Shown: positions 42,703 to 52,090 of the stretch, piece by piece
Layout of the letters: every line of letters begins with the position of its first letter
How positions within the stretch are numbered: the first letter of the stretch is position 1
NCBI GenBank assembly: GCA_963920705.1
Contig: OY987232.1
Location: 3,782,001-3,846,000 of the forward strand
Source: Odiellus spinosus
Lineage: Eukaryota; Arthropoda; Arachnida; Opiliones; Phalangiidae
Length of the DNA: 64,000 bases
Direction of reading: 5' to 3'
Program-made: the position numbers and the translations under genes
The notes under the pieces: model-generated
Database searches by the model: none
Told to the model about the DNA's origin: nothing
What the model saw: only the letters and a program-made list of their open reading frames with translations

Positions 42703-43119
42703 TGTTCGTGGTCAAGTGAAAGAAATTATCAAACGCATCAGATACTAAAACGAACTTGACTTTAATGTTATAATTGAAAAGTTGTCATTAACATAATAAA
42801 TTCCGTTATAATGATTTTGACCGCGAGTAAAAGTTCGTCTATGTTTCTTCTAGCAACTCTTTTTGCCAACTGACCTTTTTTACTTCAACTTATTTTTCTT
42901 GTCTAGACGCGAAACCCTTAGCCGTGGGAAAATACAGAGGTGGAAGGTCACTGTCCGGGGAGAATGCACCAAAAACAGTTGTTATATATACGCTCTTGTA
43001 CATTATATATTTTTAGTCTCTCTCTGTTCCCACGCTTTATAGTATTTATACTCATGCATTTTAAGGCCTATATTTCCTACGGTTTAAATTTATTTCAAAA
43101 ATGTTTATTCTTCCGAACA
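42703..43119 (-). repeat. 3' LTR of BEL element
   Basis: 417 bp, equal in length to the other LTR, with TGTTCG/CGAACA inverted tips. On the element's strand it contains AATAAA signals near its start and a TATAAATA box about 90 bp in. Differences from the 5' LTR are nine substitutions and no indel. It abuts LINE sequence on its left through the CTGTG duplication. Confidence 0.95.
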
Positions 43120-43133
43120 TTCCGGCCACCTTG
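43120..43133 (-). promoter_or_regulatory. Polypurine-like tract before BEL 3' LTR
   Basis: On the element's strand the 14 nt before the 3' LTR read AAGGTGGCCGGAA-like purine-rich sequence, the place where plus-strand DNA synthesis is primed. It is interrupted by pyrimidines, as is common in BEL/Pao elements. Confidence 0.55.
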
Positions 43134-43181
43134 AAATGCACATTTCAATTAACTAGAATTTACACAATAATTACGAAAGAT

Positions 43182-45164
43182 TTAGTTTAATGGAAGAGGG
43201 CATAACTTGACAATTGGCCTTTGCAGATACTTGTCTGTCGTTTTTACTGTAGCCACTCGTACGTGCCCGTCGGCACCTGGATGCAGATCACTAATTCTAG
43301 CTATTTTCCATTTCGTTGGAGGGGATTGTTCATCTTTTAGTAAGACTAAGTCTCCTATTTGAAGGTTCTTCCGCGTTTGTGCCCATTTTGGCCTTTGTTG
43401 AAGACGAGTTAAATATTCATTTTTCCAACGCTTCCAAAAATGCTGAAATATGTTCTGGCCTAATTGCCATCGCGTTAGTCTGTTTATTTTCTCCGATGTC
43501 AAGTCTTTCTCAGGAGTTGCTGTCAATGCGTCTCCAATCAAGAAATGGCCTGGAGTAAGCCTCCGAAGTGAGCCTCCGAAGTGAGGTGCTCCTGGTGGAT
43601 TGAAATGCCACGTTATACTTTGGTCTGCTAACCATCGTGCGATATGTTCATTACTAGTTGTGGTCTTTATGTGTTTGATGAAATCTTTCAGCTCTCTGTT
43701 AGCTCCTACGAAGTTTGTTCCGCAATCACTAAACATATCTGAAGGCTTTCCTCTCCTTGATACGAACCGTTTTAGTGCTGCAATGAACGCGTTGGTTGAC
43801 ATATCGCTAACCAGCTCAAAACGTAAGGCTCGTGTTGTGAAACAAATAAAAACTGCGATATATGACTTGAACATTTTATTTCCACGACCTTTGACAACCT
43901 TGAGTAGGAATGGACCTGCGTAGTCCACCCCACACTTGAGGAAAGCGCGAGCAGGATTAACTCGAGCTGAGGGTAAGTCACCCATGAGTTGTTGCATTAT
44001 GTTTGCCTGGTGACGAACGCATGTTGTACATCGCCGAATGTGATATCGGATGGTATCACGAGCGCCCAAGATCCAATATTGCTTTTGTAAATTGGTGAGA
44101 ATTAATTGTGGCCCACCATGAAAGTACTTTAGATGCTCATGATTGATAATAAGTTCGGTGAGTTTGCTTTGTTTTGGTAAGATAGCTGGGTGGATTTGAT
44201 CTATCGGTATGTTGGCGTGACGAAGACGACCGCCCACCCTGAGTATATCCTTGTTGTCAAGATATGGATGAAGACACGAGAGTTTGCTCTTCGAAGAAAG
44301 TGGCTTATCTTGACGAATATTTTGTATTTCATTGGAAAAACATTCATGTTGAATGGCTTTGATCCAATGACGTAAAGCGAGCTCGTTTTCTTGTTTCGTT
44401 AGTGGTCCTTGACGTCTTGATGTCTTATTTCGTGTGTTGTAAACAAAGCGAAGAATATACGCTGTTACATGTATCAAACTTGTTAATGATGAATATTTTG
44501 AGAGTAACGTTGTGTCAATTTGACTGAACGCTGTAAGTGTTTGTACTTGCTTTTCTTCCACGAAACATTGTTCAGGTTCATCACTGTGGTCATCCTTGTT
44601 TGATAAGTACTGATCGAGACAATGTGGTCCATGCCACCATAATGAGAGATCACGTAATTGTTTTACATGTATACCCCTCGAGGCACAGTCAGCTGGGTTG
44701 TTAGTGCCTGGTATATGGTGCCATTGTGCTGAATGTAGAGTTTCTTGAATGGTTGCGACTCTATTTGCAACGAACGTTTTCCACCTAGATGGAGGTGCTG
44801 CTAGCCAGGCCAAAACTGTTGTTGAGTCTGACCAACAATGGATGTCTGGTATTGTGACCTTTAATGCCTCTAGAACTAACTGGATCAAATTAGCAAGTAG
44901 AACGGCTCCACACAGTTCTAGTCTTGCTATTGTAAGTGGTTTTAATGGGGCCACTCTTGTTTTGCTGATGATCAATTGAGTTTTGGTTTCACCATTACCA
45001 TTGGTGGTTCTCATATAAACGACTGCAGCGTATGCCCTTTCTGAGGCATCGCAGAAACCTTGAATACTGGTGCTCATCTGATCTGCTTGTGAGATATGGC
45101 GTTGAACGGAAATTAAGTCCAAGTCTGTTATTAATGTCTGATAGAATAGTTCGTTTGCTGACAT
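43182..45164 (-). pseudogene. BEL RNase H and integrase
   Basis: 660 codons, the largest open frame of the window. RNase H: GFCDASERAYAAVVY (Asp), IARLELCGAVLLANL (Glu) and WSDSTTVLAWL (Asp), residues about 35-125. Integrase: an HHCC zinc site (HEHLKYFHGG...CTTCVRHQ) at about 335-385, core Asp in CGVDYAGPF (about 410) and in SDCGTNFVG (about 480). After PHFGG the sequence jumps directly to LTPGHFLIG: the segment carrying the third catalytic residue (Glu of the DDE triad) and about 60-70 further residues is missing in frame. The BEL-type C-terminal domain (GDLVLLKDEQSPPTKWK) is intact to the stop near 43182. Integrase cannot be active. The Met at 45164 is only the frame start, not a true start codon. 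Confidence 0.92.
43560..43585. repeat. 13-bp tandem duplication at the integrase deletion junction
   Basis: CCTCCGAAGTGAG occurs twice head to tail exactly where integrase coding sequence is missing (between PHFGG and LTPGH). A short duplication at a deletion junction points to a template-switch during reverse transcription or to slippage. Confidence 0.85.
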
Positions 45165-45671
45165 GGGGCCTGGATTTAATTGAATTTACTGTGAAAGTGA
45201 ATTTATCTGATGCAGGATGCCAATAAAGACCCAATGTTTTGATTGATTCGTCTTTGTCAATGTTTAAAGAAACTTCTACTTCTCTTAATTCAGGTGGTAC
45301 TGATTTTAAAAGAGACGGTTCGTTTGAGGCCCATTTTCGAAGTTGGAAACCTCCTTTACTTGTTGCTTGGATCAATTGTGATTGTTTTTCCAAGGCTTGA
45401 CTGACTGAATTCGCTCCTGACATAAGATCATCAACATAGAAGTCTTGCGTGAGTGCTTCATACGCCAACGGGAATTCAGTTTTTTCCTCTTGCGCGAGTT
45501 GTTGAATAGCCTTGACAGCCAGGTAAGGAGCTGCAGCAGTACCATATGTCACTGTCAACAACCTGTAATCTTGAATTGGCTAGTTAATGTTGTTTCGCCA
45601 AACAATACGTTGTAAATTCGTGTCCTCCCGATGTACGAGAATTTGTCGATACATTTTTTCTAGATCTGCCG
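44995..45671 (-). pseudogene. BEL reverse transcriptase core
   Basis: This frame continues the RT. It opens with TADLEKMYRQILVH (first catalytic Asp), then IVWRNN, an in-frame TAG at 45580-45582, then LLTVTYGTAAAP and FYVDDLMSG with the YVDD catalytic pair. It goes on through KWASN and the start of the connection, SKRTILSDI. At that point the family normally continues with a long thumb/connection segment (FDPLGW-type). Here that segment is absent and the frame decays to its end at 44995, so a deletion with frame change near 45160-45190 is likely. Confidence 0.88.
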
Positions 45672-47318
45672 TTATTGCAATAAGGTTGAAAAAAAGCGAA
45701 TGAGCAAATTGATTAGATCGTCTTGCAATTTAGGCCCGACTATCATTATGTCATTCAATGACAGGCCAGTAGAGGATTTGGCTGAGCCGTCAAATACCAC
45801 TCTCAACTTAGTTGTCGTACTCGTATCCTTGATTACACCATGGTGTGGTAAATAATACTTGGAAGTTAATTGCTCATTGCTTAATTCGTTAGACGTGATG
45901 CGTTCCATGTGGCCTAACGACTCATATTCCCTCATGAATGTTTGATACTGGTCAAAGATATCAGGATTGGTTTGTAGACGTCGTTCATTTGCTAAGAAGC
46001 GACGAATAGCTTGATCCCTTGAATGACCGAGTACTTCCGGTTCTTGACTGAGTGGGAACTTGACCACGTATCTTCCATTCGAATCTCGTGTATGGGTTTT
46101 GACGAAGTGCTCTTCGCATTTAGTTTGAGCTGACGTTAATTTCCTTTCTTGAGGTGGTTCTTCGATTTCCCAAAACTTCTCTAATTGCCTGTCAAGAGTG
46201 CAATGATGCACTTGTTCTTTCGATTGTCCAGTCAATGATTCTTGAGGTCCAGCAATTGACCAACCAAAAATTGTGTTGAATGCACCTGGGGTACCTGTTG
46301 GTCCCTTGCATTGACCATTACGAACTATGTCTACATAAACGTCTGCTCCTAAGAGAATGTCTATTTCTCCGGATTTGTAATATTGTGGATCTGCCAATTG
46401 AAGTCCTTGAAGGTGTGACCATGTGGTTGGGTCGCACGTTACGCTTGGTAAATCTCCAGTAATTCTTTTCAAGATCAATGCTTCTACCTTGAGGCTTATA
46501 CTTGTGTCTACGCTAGATCGAATCTCTAGCGTTACTCCACTACGAGAAGTTCCTATGCCAGAAGCTCCTATGCCACCGATTGTTACATTGACGTAATTGC
46601 GCCTTAGGTGTAGTTTTTGAGCGCAACGCTCCGTGATAAAGCTTGCTTGAGAAGCACTGTCAAGAAGTGCTCTAGCAGATTGAATCTGTCCGCTTGAATC
46701 GACAACCAAAACACGAGCGGTTGCCAATAAGACGTGACCTTTTTTGAATGATTGTCTTGAAATGTTTGTGACAATTGCAGTACTCTCTTCCTCTTTTGGA
46801 ACTACCTTGCTTTCCTGTTTATCTTGATGAAGCAACGTGTTGTGTTTGTTTTTACATTTTTTGCAGTGACCTGCCTTGCATTCATTACCTTGATGACCAT
46901 TTCGAAGGCAATTAAAACACAATGCTTTCTTCTTAATGAGATCCCAACGCTCGGATATAGGACTCTTAAGTAGTGTAGAACATCTGTACACTGAATGTGT
47001 TTTTTTGCATAATGGACACTGATCATGAGTGGTTCCATAATGAGTTACTGTTGTGTGCTTCGGTTTAACAACAACAGACTTTGATATGGTAGAGGTCGTT
47101 GACGGCTGAGCTGCTGCCAATGCTCTAGATCGTTGATCCAAAAACGTGATTAGATCATCATATGTGGGCTTAACGTTGCCCGGCAACGAGAGTTCCCATT
47201 CTCGACGAGATGCGTGATCAAGCTTTTCTTTGACGATGTGCAGCAATATTGAGTCCCAATATTGAACTGGCTCCGAAAGTACTTTCAGGGCTCGAATGGA
47301 CTCCGCTGTTGTATCCAT
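45672..47318 (-). pseudogene. BEL Gag C-terminus, protease and RT N-terminus
   Basis: 548 codons continuing the polyprotein after the Gag frameshift. In order: the Gag C-terminal helix region; a CPLCKK...C cluster near residue 100 and a CCHC knuckle CFNCLRNGHQGNEC near 133; an aspartic protease with LLDSASQASFI near 220 (Asp of the D-S/T-G/A motif); a linker; and the RT start with KLRVVFDGSA, SLNDIM and VGPKLQDDL near 495-530. The frame ends in FFSTLLQ just after a run of seven A on the plus strand (45689-45695). An indel in or near that run is the simplest cause, since the usual continuation (TADLEKMYRQILVH) is present in the next frame. Confidence 0.9.
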
Positions 47319-48009
47319 TAGACGACTCTTGTGTAACGCTTGGTTGTGAAAAGAGTCTCTTGATGTGCGCGTCTATGATCTCATTAGGATTGTTGTATCG
47401 ATTTGTTAGAAGATCCCACGCTTCAGGATAGTTACCATCAGTAACTGGTATAGCTTTGATTAGAAGAGCTGCTTCGTCCTTCAATGACGTCTTGAGATAT
47501 TGGAATTTCTGAGCGCCGCTTAACTTGCTATTGTTGTGGACCATGGCCGTGAAAAGGTCATAAAAGGTAAACCAGTCTACATAATTCCCACCGAATGTGG
47601 GTAATTCTACCTTAGGCAATCGAATGTCCGGACTAGGGATTGAACTTGCGCCTTGAGTAGTTGATTGTTGTGTTAATTGCACGGTTGCAATGGGCGTGGC
47701 TGAAGCGTGTTGAATTTGGGAAACGATACCCGCAAAATGTATGTGTAAATCTTCCAATCTGTCAATTGCCAAGTTATGCTCTGTTTCATGCAAATCATAT
47801 TCATTAGGATTATTAGGATTACATAATAGTGCTATATTTTCTAACAGTGTATTGTATTCAGTAGTCAGTTCGTCAATCTTACGTAAAAACATATTTGCAG
47901 CAATTAACGTTACAGTTTGATTCGCTAGATTTGCTTTAACAGTTTCTAAACGTGTAACTCGCCCTTTATAGGTTGCCCTCTTAGCCTTTAGTGCGTCCAT
48001 GTTGAACAA
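47218..48009 (-). pseudogene. BEL Gag, N-terminal part (frameshifted)
   Basis: 263 codons starting at the ATG at 48009, about 210 bp after the primer site. A second Met follows three residues later. The first about 100 residues are a coiled-coil-like charged region. From about residue 130 the motif LPKVELPTFGG...WFTFYDLF starts the DUF1759-type Gag domain typical of BEL/Pao, ending with YPEAWDLLTNRY and HIKRLFSQPSVTQESS. After ESS the frame is lost. The matching downstream Gag sequence (MDTTAESIRALKVL) begins in another frame at 47318, and a few residues usual in the family between the two are missing. A small deletion near 47318-47335 is therefore the likely lesion. Gag would form the particle and bind the element RNA. 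Confidence 0.9.
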
Positions 48010-48217
48010 TGAATCTTGTTAGATGATCACTTTAGTGTTGAAAAGTACCTTTGAATCCGAACAAAACGTGAAACAGATGTCGAAAATCCCGTAACTGACG
48101 CAGTTGACGTTGATTAGTCCGAACCGTTGATGATGAAGTCCCTCTCTGATTATCACGATAATTATGAATAGCCGATTCCTTAGTTTAGTCGTAAATTAAA
48201 CCGTAGCAAATGTTGAT

Positions 48218-48235
48218 ATCCGGCTCGACGGACCA
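48218..48235 (-). promoter_or_regulatory. Primer binding site of BEL, tRNA-Tyr-like
   Basis: Four bases inside the 5' LTR the element reads TGGTCCGTCGAGCCGGAT, complementary to a tRNA 3' end finishing in CCA. From memory, the 3' end of insect tRNA-Tyr (TCCGGCTCGAAGGACCA) differs at only one position, so tRNA-Tyr is the likely primer. The tRNA assignment is established knowledge applied by eye. Confidence 0.65.
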
Positions 48236-48239
48236 AAAA

Positions 48240-48656
48240 TGTTCGTGGTCAAGTGAAAGAAATTATCAAACGCATCAGATACTAAAACGAACTTGACTTT
48301 AATGTTATAATTGAAAAGTTGTCATTAACATAATAAATTCCGTTACAATGATTTTGAGCGCGAGTAAAAGTTCGTCGATGTTTCTTCTAGCAACTCTTTT
48401 CGCTAACTGACCTTTTTTACTTTAACTTATTTTTCTTGTCTAGACGCGAAACCCTTACCCGTGGGAAAATACAGAGGTGGAAGGTCACTGTCCGGGGAGA
48501 ATGCACCAAAAACAGTTGTTATATATACGCTCTTGTATATTATATATTTTTAGTCTCTCTCTGTTCCCACGCTTTATAGTATTTATACTCATGCATTTCA
48601 AGGCCTATATTTCCTACGGTTTAAATTTATTTCAAAAATGTTTATTCTTCCGAACA
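48240..48656 (-). repeat. 5' LTR of BEL element
   Basis: 417-bp partner of 42703-43119, upstream in the element's direction. It should hold the promoter and transcript start. The TATAAATA motif is conserved in both LTRs. The right-hand CTGTG target duplication follows at 48657-48661. Confidence 0.95.
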
Positions 48657-48661
48657 CTGTG
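48657..48661. repeat. Target-site duplication CTGTG (right)
   Basis: Right-hand copy of the 5-bp duplication made when BEL inserted; partner at 42698-42702. Confidence 0.92.
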
Positions 48662-49090
48662 TAACTTCATAATATGGGAAACAGTTATAGTTGAACACTT
48701 TTGCAGGCGTTTCGGTCTTCCGCACCTCAAATTATGTCAAAATTCTGGGTAATATAAATCGTTGCTGAGAACAATCCCATGGCAGTTACAAAACGATATT
48801 TTCCCAGAATCTTTATCTATCGGGTATCTACTAATATTCAAAATTTCAACTGATTTCAGGTGGGCGAAGACAGTCTACTCCATTGTCGAATCCAACGATG
48901 TGGCCTATCTTTAACATTATCGAGCTAAATTTCAATTGATTTGTATTCGCAGACTATAATGGTTAAATGATTATTTTTATGGTAGAAAGGTGAGGACACA
49001 ACCCTAGTTTAGTATCACAATAAAATTTTACTAGTGGCGAAACAAAAAATTTTAGCATTACGTTACCCAAATTCTTATGGGCCGTTTGGG
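48662..49090 (+). mobile_element. Relic of an ISL2EU element right end
   Basis: Blocks here match, in order and orientation, the right arm of the element at 58415-61330. GAACACTTTTGCAGGCGTTT corresponds to GAACACTTCTACAGGCGTTT (about 60943); CATGGCAGTTACAAAA to CGTGGCAGTTACAAAA (about 61028); AATTTTAGCATTACGTTACC and TTCTTATGGG...GTTGTTCTTTG to about 61280-61332. It is more diverged than the two arms are from each other, so it is an older member of the same family. The start is cut at the LINE/BEL junction. A 78-codon minus-strand frame across it is a shadow. Confidence 0.7.
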
Positions 49091-49129
49091 TTGTTCTTTG
49101 AACTAAATAAACATAAGGCAATTCATTTG

Positions 49130-49560
49130 CCCGATAAGCCCGTTTAAATGTGATCAATGTTTTTACGCTTGTAAGTTCAAACATAGACTTGATCAACACA
49201 AATTAATCCATTCGTCCAATAAACCCTTCAAATGCTCTTACGCGTCTGTTAGGAAAATAGATCTAACTAAAAGGAAGTTAATCAATACACGAAAAAAGGA
49301 ATTAAAAAGGAGATAAAGCGTTTAAACATGATCAGTGTTCTTATTACTGTAGTAGGAAATATGATCTTAATAAATACGTCATGTTAATCCATTCTTAAAA
49401 TAAGAGATATAAACGCGATTAGAGTTCTGACCAGGGTTGGGTGGTACGTCATAAGCCTGATAAGGCTTTTAAACGCGATCAGTGTTGTTCTTGATGTAAT
49501 TGAATAGATACGCAAGTTGATTCGTTCACTAGATAAGTCGTTTGAAGTCATCAGTTCACT
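49130..49560. repeat. Degenerate tandem repeats
   Basis: A weak motif recurs: GATAAGCCCGTTTAAATGTG (49132), GATAAAGCGTTTAAACATGATCAGTG (49311), TATAAACGCGATTAGAGTTC (about 49406) and GATAAGGCTTTTAAACGCG with ATCAGTGTT (about 49459), each followed by TTAATCCATTC- or TTGATTCGTTC-like text. Spacing varies from about 60 to 180 bp. An old, decayed tandem family with no coding content. Confidence 0.6.
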
Positions 49561-49714
49561 TGTGTTCGATAATTTCGATCTAAACTGTTTTACGTTAGAG
49601 AAACCGAAAATTATAAATAAACATTGATAATTTTAGTCATAAATGACTTGGACCTATACTTAATGCCCAAAAGAGATCTCAAAATAATGGTAGATTTCGT
49701 CAATTTGAAAAGCA

Positions 49715-50225
49715 AGTCGGGGAAATTACGATATTCAGACCCCCTCTAAGCAACAGCGGATGGGGACTAATTTGGACCTGGGAAGCTCAGAAAAAATACT
49801 TTTAAAAATCTACAAGCAGCAAAAGTGCGGGTAAAACGTATCTGAAACTTCCAAATTTCTATGTTAAAATTCCATACGGTGGGATGGGTTAGGTTAGGTA
49901 AACTTAGTTAAGGTAATATCCTCTTCAGACGAGGCATAATTAGCCGATTTAATCAGATTTAACCGAGGTTTACATAGCCTTAATTCTCAATTCAATAAAA
50001 CTCAGTTAAATATTATTTAACCGGCTAATTATGCCTCGTCTGAAGGGGGTATTAGGTAAACTTAAGTAAATTACTCTGAGATTTTATTATGAGAATTGAA
50101 AATTTCAAATTTATTTTTCCTACATTTCTGCTGGTCGTAGATTTTTGAACTCCCCAGGTCCTAATTAGTCCATAGCCATCTTTATTTAGTGGGTGGTCTG
50201 AATATCGTAATCTAACCGAAGCGAA
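49715..50225. mobile_element. Fold-back element with nested MITE
   Basis: Left arm about 49715-49845 and right arm about 50105-50225 are inverted copies. ATTACGATATTCAGACC (49727) faces its reverse complement GGTCTGAATATCGTAAT (about 50196-50212). GGACTAATTTGGACCTGGGA faces TCCCCAGGTCCTAATTAGTCC, and AAATCTAC(A/G)A(G/C)CAGCA likewise. Arms are roughly 110-130 bp and diverged. The interior, including the MITE at 49916-50052, is unlike any coding sequence. The outer ends and target duplication could not be fixed. Probably a non-autonomous DNA transposon. Confidence 0.65.
49916..50052. mobile_element. 137-bp MITE with TA duplication
   Basis: Terminal inverted repeats of about 31-37 bp begin ATATCCTCTTCAGACGAGG on the left; the right end, reversed, reads ATACCCCCTTCAGACGAGG. 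Both continue into CATAATTAGCC. TA flanks both sides (49914-49915 and 50053-50054). The short length, long inverted ends and TA duplication fit a Tc1/mariner-type MITE. It carries no frame. Confidence 0.82.
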
Positions 50226-50759
50226 AACTATAATATTCTAGCTATTAAACATAAAACTGTTCACTTTCACATTCGGAAAAGATCTTTCTGGTTGATTTTA
50301 CTATAAGCCTAATTTGAGACTAATACATTCTCAAAGTAAAAAGGTTCAAGTGCCGGCAAGCGGTTTTGAGGTAAACGTTACCATAGCTGCACTTGGATGG
50401 AGGGGGTGCCTGGACTATTGGAGTGCCTTCGAAATCCAACAGGTGCCCACGCTAGAACTTTCGGCGCTCGCCTACTTTAAAATTAATATTTTTTACACGA
50501 TCTAGTTTATTAGTAAACTCAATTTTTGTTGAATAAAACTAATCATTCTTAACTCTTAGCAATGTAACTTATTATTGGAAGACAATAAATATAATTCAGA
50601 CTACTCATCGAACATCTATTAACAACTGACGTTTAACAATTCTTCAATCCAATAATTAGTAGCAGACGATAATTAAGATTCGATAAGATAATAAGCCGAA
50701 CATATTTATTTATTAGTAGACATATTGAGCGTAATATTGAAGTACCATTTAAATTAGTG
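50226..50759. other. Non-coding stretch, nothing recognised
   Basis: No repeat, RNA or gene signature was seen. A 63-codon plus-strand frame at 50314-50505 has locally higher G+C (GGATGGAGGGGGTGCCTGG) but no recognisable motif, and is not called. Confidence 0.5.
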
Positions 50760-51180
50760 AACAAAAACCATGCATCTTAGGAGCTAATATGTATCCCGTA
50801 AAGGCTTATTTTACATCGTGCTGCTTAGATCTAAGCCGGGCCCATACTCGCACTTTCTGCACGTTATAACCATACTATAGATATACGGCTCTTGCATTTT
50901 AGGCGCATATATATATCCTGCAAAGGCTTAGTTTTAGATTAAGATATCGTGCAGCTGAGATCTAACGGGCTGGCTTACTTTACAATCACTTCTTGGGCGC
51001 ATCCGTGTCAAGGTCTTATAGATCCAGCTAAGGCTTAGTCGTCAATTACGACATCGTGCCGCTGAGATCAAACCCGTGCTCGCTTTCTTTAATCACCCTA
51101 AAATTTATATGGCCCATGCATTTTAAGTCTTTATATATGCCGCAAAGGCTTAGTGATCGTTCTTACGCACTCAGTTTTTA
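50760..51180. repeat. Degenerate tandem repeat, about 100-125 bp unit
   Basis: Four decayed units share the order GCAT(T/C)TTA(G)G...TATAT(A/C)C..G(C/T)AAAGGCTTA...ATCGTGC(T/A/C)GCT(G/T)AGATC...CTCGCTTTC/ACTTTC. They start near 50770, 50893, 50991 and 51118. A fifth, isolated echo (CAGCGGCTGAGATCTAACCC) lies at about 56283. No coding content. Confidence 0.65.
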
Positions 51181-51384
51181 TACATTGAACCAAGCGAAAC
51201 CATGAAGGTATTTGAGTTTAAAAAATACTTTACATAATTTATTAATATAGCGCTTATTAAGTGGACCGCATTTTTATTCTAAAGTAGACCAAAATAATGG
51301 CAGTTGCAACAGATTTAAGACAACCCAAAGATCACTTATTTCACCACCCCTGTCTGGCTTAAGTGATTGGACTCTTCCATGATA

Positions 51385-51393
51385 TTTTGAGTG
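51385..51393. repeat. Target-site duplication TTTTGAGTG (left)
   Basis: Nine bases directly before the element, repeated exactly at 52305-52313 directly after it. Confidence 0.8.
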
Positions 51394-51399
51394 AATTAT

Positions 51400-51480
51400 G
51401 CCCATTAGCGCAGTTCCTTTTAGCGCAGTTCCCAATTAGCGCAATTTCCCATGAGCGCCGTTTCCCATTTGCGCAGTTAC
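51400..51480 (+). repeat. Left minisatellite arm of the Foldback-like element
   Basis: About five degenerate units of CCCATTAGCGCAGTT type, with variants AATTAGCGCAATTT, ATGAGCGCCGTTT and ATTTGCGCAGTT. It is shorter than the right arm. Confidence 0.88.
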
Positions 51481-51983
51481 CCAATAACCGCTATGGCCTA
51501 GACGTGCAATCCACTCTTTCCTAAAAAAAATTAACCTACCTTCAGAAGAGTTTTCTGTTTCAGCATTTAATGTCTCAGAAGAACTAGCTAACCTAACCTA
51601 AACCACTGAATCGCGTTCAAAAGCGAAGTTTTCTAAAAGAGAATTAACAAATAAGCATTACCTCAATGGAAAATTTGAAATTTAGCAGTACCACTTTGTC
51701 CTTTATTTTAGCTTAAAAAATAACTTGACCCTTTTTAATATTAAATCTGTAAATTAAACCCGAAGTAAAATTTACAAAACTGAACCACAACACGGAAAAC
51801 AGCAAAGTCATGCAAAACTGAACAGAAACACGTACGCTAAAAAGGCCCCACAATCTATTTAGTCTTTTTTTCCAATTTTTTCAACATTTTTCCTATACAT
51901 TATCTGAAAGTTCTATCAAAAATTAAAACTGAAATGAACAACAATTATTATTAAAATTTGTATGAACCAAATAAACTACCATT

Positions 51984-52055
51984 TTCCGAAAGTAGGCTCG
52001 AACTTACTATCTTCTGGCTAGAAGCCGTCTATGCAAACCACTCCGCTACCGAATA
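51984..52055 (-). tRNA. tRNA-like pseudogene or SINE head with Pol III A and B boxes
   Basis: On the minus strand TAGCGGAGTGG (52048-52038) fits the Pol III A-box consensus, and AGTTCGAGCCT (52004-51994) fits the core of the B box. Their starts are 44 nt apart, the distance between tRNA positions 8 and 52. A short D stem (GCG/TGC) can pair. However, the 7-nt ends expected for the acceptor stem (TATTCGG and TTCGGAA) do not pair, and no clean anticodon stem with a 7-nt loop is evident. It is therefore not a functional tRNA but a decayed tRNA or a tRNA-derived SINE head carried inside the Foldback-like element. No amino-acid identity is given. Confidence 0.5.
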
Positions 52056-52090
52056 ACGGCAACTCAAGTAAAAAACGTTATCTCCATATC

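Larger units (their letters stand above)
42703..48656 (-). mobile_element. BEL/Pao LTR retrotransposon, full length but degenerate
   Basis: A 5954-bp element on the minus strand with two 417-bp LTRs starting TGTTCG and ending CGAACA, flanked by the 5-bp duplication CTGTG (42698-42702 and 48657-48661). The internal order is PBS, Gag, CCHC knuckles, protease, RT, RNase H, integrase, BEL C-terminal domain, purine-rich tract, the BEL/Pao order. By eye the LTRs differ at 9 of 417 positions (about 2%), so insertion is fairly recent. The coding region has at least three frameshifts, one stop and an integrase deletion, so it is not autonomous. Some of this decay may have been carried by the copied parent. 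Confidence 0.95.

Noticed and set aside
43316-43923. Plus-strand frames within the BEL integrase region
   Set aside because: Antisense shadows of the well-supported minus-strand integrase frame.
48963-49199. 78-codon minus-strand frame
   Set aside because: Lies over the ISL2EU end relic; its similarity to a frame at 58313-58513 reflects shared transposon end DNA, not a protein.
49881-49900. Insect telomere repeat (TTAGG)n
   Set aside because: Only two units (GGGTTAGGTTAGG) occur, and the AACCTAACCTAAACC inside the Foldback-like elements is likewise only two units long; no array.
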